Below, piece by piece: positions 6,363-11,917 of a stretch of 11,917 bases of DNA; the first letter of the stretch is position 1, and each line of letters starts with the position of its first letter. This DNA is from CAZMXI01 sp964570205 (lineage in GTDB: Bacteria; Planctomycetota; Phycisphaerae; Tepidisphaerales; Tepidisphaeraceae): contig CAZMXI010000149.1 of the NCBI GenBank assembly GCA_964570205.1, positions 1 to 11,917 of the forward strand. The letters are read 5' to 3'. A model generated the notes under the pieces. It was not told the DNA's origin. It searched no databases and saw only the letters and a program-made list of their open reading frames with translations. Made by a program: the position numbers and the translations under genes.

Positions 6363-7202
6363 GTGAAGAAGCGAATGCCCGTAACGCACCTGAAAACCTC
6401 GGACGTGCCGAAGATGACCAATGCCACCATGTTGCTGGCTCTGACCGGCTGGATGGATGGCGGCCTTGTCTCCACTGGCACCGTGCAGCGGATGATGGAA
6501 GGCCGCGATGTCCGGGAGATCGCCCGGATCGAGTCCGATCCTTTCTACATCTATAACATGCCCGGCTCCATGGAGGTCGCGGCGATGTTCCGCCCGGATG
6601 TACGTTACGAAGATGGCGTCATCGGCGAGATGGAACTGCCCCGGAACGTGTTCTTCTGCGACGAGGCGGCGAACCTGCTGTTCTTTACCGGCAAGGAGCC
6701 CAACCTGCTCTGGCAGGACTTCGCCGACTGCATATTCGACCTGGCGACGCATGCGGGCGTCGGCCGAATCCTCTTCATGGGCAGTTTCGGCGGCACAGTG
6801 CCCCACACGCGCGAGCCGCGCATGTATGGATCGGTCTCTCATCCGCACCTCAAGGACCTCCTGAAGCAACACGGCATGAAGCTGAGCGACTACCAGGGCC
6901 CGGCCGGCTTCTCCTCGCTCCTGCTCGCCCAGAGCGCGGATCGTGGCATTGAAATGCTCAGCATCGTCGCGGAAATCCCCGGCTACCTCGAGGGTCTCAA
7001 TCCGCTGAGCATCGAAGCGGTGACCCGGCGGCTTGCCAAGATCCTCAATATCCCGGTGAATCTGGACAAACTGCGTGAACTGAGCAACGAGTGGGAGATC
7101 GAGGTCAGTAACGCGGTGGAAAAGGACGAGAAACTGGCCGCCACCGTGCGCAAGCTGGAGGAGGACTACGACAACAAGCTGATCAATCCGGAGGACGAGT
7201 AG
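6363..7202 (+). CDS. PAC2-family protein (proteasome assembly chaperone-like)
   Basis: This 279-aa protein matches the PAC2 superfamily (named after eukaryotic and archaeal proteasome assembly chaperones), whose bacterial members are of unknown function. Characteristic segments are LTGWMDGG (27-34), FMGSFGGTVPHTR (138-150), DYQGPAGFSSLL (176-187) and IVAEIPGYLEGLNP (201-214). Residues about 235-272 form a charged helical, possibly coiled-coil tail ending in the acidic EDE. The GTG at 6363 is the first start in frame; the ATG at 6375 (Met5) is an alternative, and neither has a strong Shine-Dalgarno site. A start at ATG 6414 would remove family-like N-terminal sequence and is less likely. It has no signal peptide and is probably cytoplasmic. 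No proteasome, Pup or other protease genes are visible nearby. Confidence 0.85.
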   Translation: MKKRMPVTHLKTSDVPKMTNATMLLALTGWMDGGLVSTGTVQRMMEGRDVREIARIESDPFYIYNMPGSMEVAAMFRPDVRYEDGVIGEMELPRNVFFCDEAANLLFFTGKEPNLLWQDFADCIFDLATHAGVGRILFMGSFGGTVPHTREPRMYGSVSHPHLKDLLKQHGMKLSDYQGPAGFSSLLLAQSADRGIEMLSIVAEIPGYLEGLNPLSIEAVTRRLAKILNIPVNLDKLRELSNEWEIEVSNAVEKDEKLAATVRKLEEDYDNKLINPEDE

Positions 7203-7235
7203 GCTGTCCGGCGGACGATTGCGGCCGAAATGATA

Positions 7236-7259
7236 GCGCCCCGGCTGTTGCCGGGGCGC
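7236..7259. terminator. GC-rich hairpin between convergent genes, probable terminator
   Basis: GCGCCCCGGC (7236-7245) pairs perfectly with GCCGGGGCGC (7250-7259) around a TGTT tetraloop. It sits 33 bp after the PAC2 stop and 25 bp beyond the stop of the convergent giant gene. There is no T-tract on either strand, so it may act as a bidirectional, possibly Rho-assisted, terminator or an RNA-end stabiliser. Confidence 0.6.
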
Positions 7260-7284
7260 CATGCGGTCTGTTCAAGGGCATCGT

Positions 7285-10200
7285 TCAAATGTCGGTGCGG
7301 ACTTCGCTCGATGAACTGGCGATGATCAGGTCCCGTACGCCATTGCCAGCGCGGTTGGCGAACAACCAGTCCTCGCCGCTGCCTCCGACGAGCAGGTCGA
7401 ACGCGAATTGATCTTCGCCCGTGTCATCATGCACGGTGCTCGCGTTCAGTGCGAAGACCTGGTCGGTCCCGATGCCGGCGCTGATCCGGCTGACTCGGGC
7501 CTGGTACGACAGGTCCGTACGCATCCATTCCGCCAGGATCGCCCTCAGCGCTTCGGGCTGCTCATCGTGGTCCGTGAACCCGGCGATAAGGATGTCATCG
7601 CCGGGGTTGCCCGTCAGGATGTCCGCGCCCGGGCCGCCGATCAGCAGGTCCCGGCCGGCCCCCCCGAGCAGCAAATCGTTGCCGGCGCCGCCGACCAGAA
7701 TACCGCCCGAGTTGCCCGCGTCGAGCACATCGTTGCCGTCGCCGCCGTAGAACTCGCACAGCGAGCCAATATTGCTCGAAGCAAGCAGAAGATCGTTGCC
7801 GTCACCCGCTCGGATCACGATCCGGGAGAAGGTCCCGGCGTAGGTCCCGGCATCCTCCCCGTCGGCGAGAACCTGGATGCCTTCGGTGGTGCGGTAGAGG
7901 GTAACCACGTCGGCGCCGACCGTGCCTCCGACCACCAGCTTGTACTGGCCGGGCCCGTCTTCCTGTATGCCCGCCACGCTGACGGTGATGCTCTCCGTCA
8001 CGGTGTGCGCTCCGCCATCGCCATCATCGACGGTCAAGGTGATCGAGTAGACTCCTTCGTTCGCATAGGAATGCTGAAGCGCAAAGGTCCTCGACACTGC
8101 GACGGCGGGTTGCGGGCCCGTGCCATCGCCGAAATCGACGATGGCCGCCCAGGCATCCTGGCCCGGATCGATGAAGGTGCCTTGATACTCAAAAACCTCG
8201 CCTCGCAGGGCCGCCAGTTCCTCGTGCAGCGTGATGACTGGGGGGAGATTGTGGACGGCGATGGTGTGGGTCAGCTCTATAATCCCGCCGTCGCCATCAT
8301 CAATGGTGGCCGTAATCGTGTACTCGCCGTTGTTGGTAAAGGTGATCGACGGCGAGGCAGTCTCGCCCCCTGCGATCGTGCTGGATTCGCCGCTGACCAC
8401 CCAACTGTACTGAAGCTCAGCCTGGTCGCCCGGGTCGATGGCGTTCACCTGCAGTTGGACCGTGCTGCCTTCGCTCGTCGACGTCGGGCCGGCGATCGTG
8501 CCAATTGGGGCGACATTCTGAACGGCAATGCCGGCCGTTGCGATGGCAGAGAGCGAGCCGTAACTGACTCGCAACGCGGCAGTTACTGTAGCGGGGCCAT
8601 CCGGCGCGGCAGTTTCCAGCATCGTGCCCGAGAGGTCCCGCGTGAACGTCAGGCCGTCGTAATCCAAGTCCCACTCATAGACCAGCTCAACGCTTGTCCC
8701 GCCGCCTCCCCCTGTGCCCGCCACAGCCCGGCGGAGGTTCTGGTCGAAAGTCACGCCGCCGCCAGCCACGTACTCGCCGCCGGCCAGAAGGATGATCGAA
8801 CTGCCCTCATCCACCACAATGGCACCCTCATTCCCCATGGGGGGAGTAATCTCGGCCGTGACCGTGCCGCCGCCTCCGCTGCCCTCCACCGCGTTCTCCA
8901 GCACCAGCAGCATCATGTCGTTTCCAAATCCGGGGCTGTATGTGCCCGCCACGGCGATGTTGCCCGTTGCCGGCATGACGGCGATCGCCGTGCCCGATTC
9001 AGTTTCCGCGCCCAGGGAGTTCCGGATGAACCCGCCATTGCCAAAGCTGGCGTCCACGGACCCATCGGTCGCGTATCTCGCGACAACCACTTCGGTGCCG
9101 ATGGGATACCCATAGAGCGGGTCGATCACTTCAGCCGTCCCCACGGCCAGAATCTTCCCGTCGGGCTGAATCGTGATGTCAGCGCGTAGTGCAGGCCAGA
9201 AGAGCGTGTCGATGTTGCCGCCGATGTCCGGCTGGGCGAAGGAGCCCTGCACCACGCCCTCATCGCTCAGGCTCGTAATCGCCAGCGATGCGTGATAGAC
9301 GAAGTCAGCGTCGGCATAGACCACGCCGCCGCCGACAAGAATCCTGCCTGTTTCGTCGATGGCCACGGAAGTTGCGGTGGAGCCCATCAATTCCGCGCCG
9401 TCAGGAATGGCATGGCTGAACAGGGTGATATCACCCATGGCGCTGCCGGACTCCGTCAGCCGAAGGATGGCCGCGCTATAGCCGCTGGTGCCGGCCACGA
9501 CGATGCTCCCATCGGCCGCCAGCGCCATCGAGCCAAGCGTTTCGTCCACGTTCTGCAGGCCGTACGTGACATACCCGCTACCGAAAGTCGAGTCGAGATC
9601 TCCGAAGGTGTCGTACCGCAGGACGGCAAAATCAAGGCGGCCATCGGCCGAATTCATTACGCTGGCGCCAACCAGAATCTTCCCATCGGGCTGGATCAGC
9701 AGGCTGCTGGCATATACATCGTCAGCCATGGCCGTGAGGACAACCCCGCCGTCTCCGAAAGTTCCATCCACCGTGCCATCAGCATTGAACCGAGCGAGGG
9801 CGATGACGGATTGGCCGGCAACCTCGGCAGTTCCAAGGGCGATAATCCCGTCACCCTGCACGGCGACAGCCACAATGCTCTCGTTGCCGCTGTCCGCAAT
9901 ATCGAAGACGACTCGTCCCCCCACCCCGAAGCCGGCATCCAGCGCGCCAGCCGCATCATAGCGGGCCAGCGCAAACCTATTAGCGTCAGAGATGCGCGTA
10001 GGATCGAATGTGCTCCCGGCGATGATGATCTTCCCATCGCTCTGGACAGCCATCGCGTTGACGTTGTCATCGCCGCCGCCGGCGAAGTTGACGAAACTCG
10101 TGGTGAATGAGGTTGCGCTGTCGTTCAGTGCCACAACCGCGAAGTCGGCCTGCACGTGGTTCTCCACATCTTCGCGCACGCTAAACCCGGTCACGACGAT

Positions 10201-11508
10201 GCCCGTGTCAGTCACGATCAGGCCATTAACCATGGCCTCGTCATTCCCGACCGGCACATGCGCTTCGCCCGTGCTGACACCCCCGTCGTTGGTGCCCGTG
10301 CCAAAACTGGTGTCCATCGCCCAGCTTTCTGGCTCATTGACGGCCGCGGCATCCACCAGCCGCACCACCTGATAGTCACTGCCGAATCCCGTCTCACTCA
10401 TGGCCAGTCCGGCCACGACAATGCGGTCGGCCGAGTCGATGGCGAGCGCGGCCGCCGTTGCGCCATTTCCGATATTCACCGGCCTGATCGTGCCGGCGGA
10501 AACCTGCACGCAATTGACCCCCGATGCGACGAACGTCTCATCGATCAATCCATCGCCAGTGAATCGCGTGATCGTGAAGTCGCTTCCGGTGATGAGAATC
10601 CTGCCCAGATCATCAACCGCCACGGCGGAGGCCGCACCGGCATTCCCGATGGTCCAGCCCGTCCCACCGATGCCGTCATCGCCGAAGTTCTCGTCCATCG
10701 CATGGTTGGCGTACCGCGCCACGGTGGACTTGCCCGCCCAGACGCCGCCGGACATGCCCGCCGCGACCACGCCGTTGGTGCCATGTGGGGCCAGCGCCAG
10801 GATGCCATCGACGTCATCGCTGATATGCGTCACCGCGCTGCCTGTGACCGTGCCTGTGGATGACAGCCACAGCATCGCGAAGTCCTGATCAGCCTCGTAG
10901 AAGCTTCCCCATTCCATCTCAACCAGCCGGAGGGTGCTGGCGTAACCGCCCACGACGATCTCGCCATTGTTGATCAGGATCGCCGATGCCCCGTCGCCGG
11001 CGCCATTGAAGTCATACGTCACCATCCCGCCCACCCCGAAGCTCGAATCCAGTTCCCCGGTCGAAGGGTTGATCGCCGCCACCATCATGTCCGATGTGTC
11101 GCTGCCGGCGATCCCATAGCTCCCGGCCACGTACACGCGGTTACTGTCCACCGCGACGGCGCTGACCGATCCCAGGGCATTATTCGGCAGAGCGATCAGC
11201 GATTGCGACAGAAGCGCGCCATCCTTCGAGAGCTTCGCCAGCGCAATCCGGCCGCTGCCGTTGCCCACCATGTAAATGGACAATCCATCGGTTGTTGCCG
11301 CCACCGCCCGGTCATCGCCATAGAGTGAGGGGAAGTCTATCAGCATCCCCTGCAACAAATCGCCTGCTGACAGCAATTGCCGGCTTTCAAGAGCTTCGAT
11401 CACCGGGCGGGTCGCTTGATGGACGGCCGGGCCCGTTGCGCGGGGCGACGGCTCATTCGATGCCGAGCGGTTCAGGGAATCCGTGCGGTAGCGGGTACGA
11501 TTGAACAC
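7285..11508 (-). CDS. Giant LEPR-XLL-tagged surface protein: delta-60/beta-propeller repeats, PKD domains, RTX repeats
   Basis: This protein has 1407 aa if it starts at GTG 11508, which has GGAGG 5 nt upstream; an in-frame TTG at 11565 is possible but has no such site. Residues 40-48 are the tag LESRQLLSA. From about 60 to 870 run some nine to ten delta-60 (DUF5122 beta-propeller) repeats, seen as IQPDGKILVG-type strands alternating with RYDxxGxLDxxFGxGG-type strands; clear FGxGG-like ends lie near residues 157, 275, 402, 527, 584, 642 and 822. A glycine-rich linker (876-881) leads to three PKD/Ig-like domains at about 885-999, 1001-1087 and 1090-1180, with the signature DFGDGTG (1125-1131) and two DDGDGG motifs. 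RTX calcium-binding nonapeptides occupy about 1232-1310. The last 95 residues form a separate module (about 1313-1407). No enzyme motif is seen; an extracellular adhesive or structural role is inferred. It is probably monocistronic. Confidence 0.85.
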   Translation of the reverse strand: MFNRTRYRTDSLNRSASNEPSPRATGPAVHQATRPVIEALESRQLLSAGDLLQGMLIDFPSLYGDDRAVAATTDGLSIYMVGNGSGRIALAKLSKDGALLSQSLIALPNNALGSVSAVAVDSNRVYVAGSYGIAGSDTSDMMVAAINPSTGELDSSFGVGGMVTYDFNGAGDGASAILINNGEIVVGGYASTLRLVEMEWGSFYEADQDFAMLWLSSTGTVTGSAVTHISDDVDGILALAPHGTNGVVAAGMSGGVWAGKSTVARYANHAMDENFGDDGIGGTGWTIGNAGAASAVAVDDLGRILITGSDFTITRFTGDGLIDETFVASGVNCVQVSAGTIRPVNIGNGATAAALAIDSADRIVVAGLAMSETGFGSDYQVVRLVDAAAVNEPESWAMDTSFGTGTNDGGVSTGEAHVPVGNDEAMVNGLIVTDTGIVVTGFSVREDVENHVQADFAVVALNDSATSFTTSFVNFAGGGDDNVNAMAVQSDGKIIIAGSTFDPTRISDANRFALARYDAAGALDAGFGVGGRVVFDIADSGNESIVAVAVQGDGIIALGTAEVAGQSVIALARFNADGTVDGTFGDGGVVLTAMADDVYASSLLIQPDGKILVGASVMNSADGRLDFAVLRYDTFGDLDSTFGSGYVTYGLQNVDETLGSMALAADGSIVVAGTSGYSAAILRLTESGSAMGDITLFSHAIPDGAELMGSTATSVAIDETGRILVGGGVVYADADFVYHASLAITSLSDEGVVQGSFAQPDIGGNIDTLFWPALRADITIQPDGKILAVGTAEVIDPLYGYPIGTEVVVARYATDGSVDASFGNGGFIRNSLGAETESGTAIAVMPATGNIAVAGTYSPGFGNDMMLLVLENAVEGSGGGGTVTAEITPPMGNEGAIVVDEGSSIILLAGGEYVAGGGVTFDQNLRRAVAGTGGGGGTSVELVYEWDLDYDGLTFTRDLSGTMLETAAPDGPATVTAALRVSYGSLSAIATAGIAVQNVAPIGTIAGPTSTSEGSTVQLQVNAIDPGDQAELQYSWVVSGESSTIAGGETASPSITFTNNGEYTITATIDDGDGGIIELTHTIAVHNLPPVITLHEELAALRGEVFEYQGTFIDPGQDAWAAIVDFGDGTGPQPAVAVSRTFALQHSYANEGVYSITLTVDDGDGGAHTVTESITVSVAGIQEDGPGQYKLVVGGTVGADVVTLYRTTEGIQVLADGEDAGTYAGTFSRIVIRAGDGNDLLLASSNIGSLCEFYGGDGNDVLDAGNSGGILVGGAGNDLLLGGAGRDLLIGGPGADILTGNPGDDILIAGFTDHDEQPEALRAILAEWMRTDLSYQARVSRISAGIGTDQVFALNASTVHDDTGEDQFAFDLLVGGSGEDWLFANRAGNGVRDLIIASSSSEVRTDI

Positions 11509-11513
11509 AATGT

Positions 11514-11518
11514 CCTCC
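11514..11518 (-). promoter_or_regulatory. Shine-Dalgarno site of the giant surface protein gene
   Basis: On the minus strand GGAGG stands 5 nt before GTG 11508, which favours this start over the upstream TTG at 11565. A start at the intervening ATT cannot be excluded but would be unusual. Confidence 0.6.
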
Positions 11519-11736
11519 AATTCCACGGGCAGGTTGACGACAGGACAACCGACTGCGCTGGCCAAAGACCATCGCGCTACGGCCTTCTTCGACTATGGGC
11601 GGGACAGAACTGCAAGAAATGCCTGCCGGAATTGCGCTAAGACCCTGTTGGCGCCACCGTGCAGAGGCGTATCCTCCCTGCGGCCAAAACGACCGGCCGT
11701 CGCCCATTTCCTCCCTGACCCATTGCCCACACTTCT

Positions 11737-11765
11737 AGTATGCCTCGCTGCCAGGCTGCACGCAA
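11737..11765 (-). promoter_or_regulatory. Candidate promoter of the giant surface protein gene
   Basis: On the minus strand TTGCGT (11760-11765) and CATACT (11737-11742) are 17 bp apart, matching the sigma70 consensus at 3 of 6 and 4 of 6 positions. An A/T-rich tract (11766-11772) lies just upstream of the -35. Transcription from about 11730 would leave a leader of roughly 220 nt before the GTG. Confidence 0.3.
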
Positions 11766-11766
11766 G

Positions 11767-11797
11767 AAAAAAGTGGCGCACCCTATGCTTTGCACTT
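11767..11797 (-). terminator. Weak candidate terminator of a gene beyond the right edge
   Basis: On the minus strand AAGTG (11793-11797) can pair with CACTT (11771-11775), with an inner GCA/TGC pairing, followed by a run of six T (11767-11772). The stem is short and imperfect. It would fit the end of a minus-strand gene whose last codons may lie at 11865-11917. Confidence 0.25.
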
Positions 11798-11917
11798 CAA
11801 TCGGTCCGGCCCCCCTCCACGACACCTTACTTTGCGGATTCTGGACGCACCCAACGATAGACTGCTAGTGCCGTTTCCAGTTGACCAGTTGCGTGTTCAT
11901 GATACTGCTCATGCGGC

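Larger units (their letters stand above)
11566..11917. other. Upstream non-coding region of the giant surface protein gene, right window edge
   Basis: I find no convincing gene in these 352 bases. The longest plus-strand frame (11501-11860) is arginine-rich, has no ribosome binding site and overlaps the start of the giant gene. At the right edge a minus-strand frame is open from 11917 to a TAG at 11865-11867 and encodes ...MNTQLVNWKRH; it could be the last 16 codons of an upstream gene, but so short an open frame is also expected by chance. Confidence 0.5.

Noticed and set aside
7408..9189. Long plus-strand open frame (593 codons) antisense to the giant surface protein
   Set aside because: It lies opposite PKD and RTX coding sequence, has no recognisable domain and no ribosome binding site; the high-GC codon bias of the minus-strand gene keeps this frame open.
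11501..11860. Plus-strand open frame of 119 codons upstream of the giant gene
   Set aside because: No Shine-Dalgarno site, arginine- and proline-rich content, and overlap with the start and promoter region of the minus-strand gene.
11881..11908. TTGACC followed by GATACT near the right edge, plus strand, as a promoter
   Set aside because: The spacing is only 14 bp and no downstream gene is visible.
11865..11917. Minus-strand 16-codon open frame running off the right edge
   Set aside because: It may be the end of an upstream gene, but a frame this short is open by chance about half the time, so it is not called as a CDS.

Overview
The window is high-GC bacterial chromosomal DNA that most likely comes from a planctomycete. 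The strongest clue is that two large predicted surface or secreted proteins (positions 3889-5508 and 7285-11508) each carry, near the N-terminus, a short LES-R-x-LLSA tag: LESRRLLSA and LESRQLLSA. This matches the LEPR-XLL sorting motif typical of Planctomycetota. The same proteins combine RTX-type calcium-binding repeats, delta-60/beta-propeller repeats and PKD domains, a mix common in that phylum. Class or genus cannot be fixed from the window; Phycisphaerae-like is a guess.

Layout, left to right. (1) The 3' part of a GH133-type glycogen debranching enzyme on the plus strand, cut by the left edge. (2) Tail to tail with it and 10 bp away, a minus-strand pair: a GNAT acetyltransferase followed 40 bp later by mgtE, a CBS-regulated Mg2+ channel/transporter. 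(3) A 177-bp divergent intergenic region holding a sigma70-like promoter candidate. (4) A 539-aa RTX-repeat protein on plus, ended by a strong rho-independent terminator. (5) A class I SAM-dependent methyltransferase on minus, then, divergently and only 29 bp away, a PAC2-family protein on plus; a palindromic CTTATAAG sits between them. (6) A GC-rich hairpin between the convergent PAC2 gene and the next gene. (7) A 1407-aa minus-strand multidomain surface protein: LEPR-XLL tag, delta-60/beta-propeller repeats, three PKD-like domains, RTX repeats and a C-terminal planctomycete-type module. (8) About 400 bp of upstream non-coding DNA to the right edge.

The genes do not form one pathway. Glycogen catabolism, Mg2+ uptake with a small acetyltransferase, a methyltransferase/PAC2 divergent pair, and two exported adhesin- or matrix-like proteins appear to be separate units. 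No rRNA, tRNA, CRISPR array, insertion sequence or phage genes were seen. I find no clearly new multi-gene system. The points most worth following are the C-terminal module of the giant protein, the modular repeats of the RTX protein, and the very short bidirectional promoter with probable leaderless starts.
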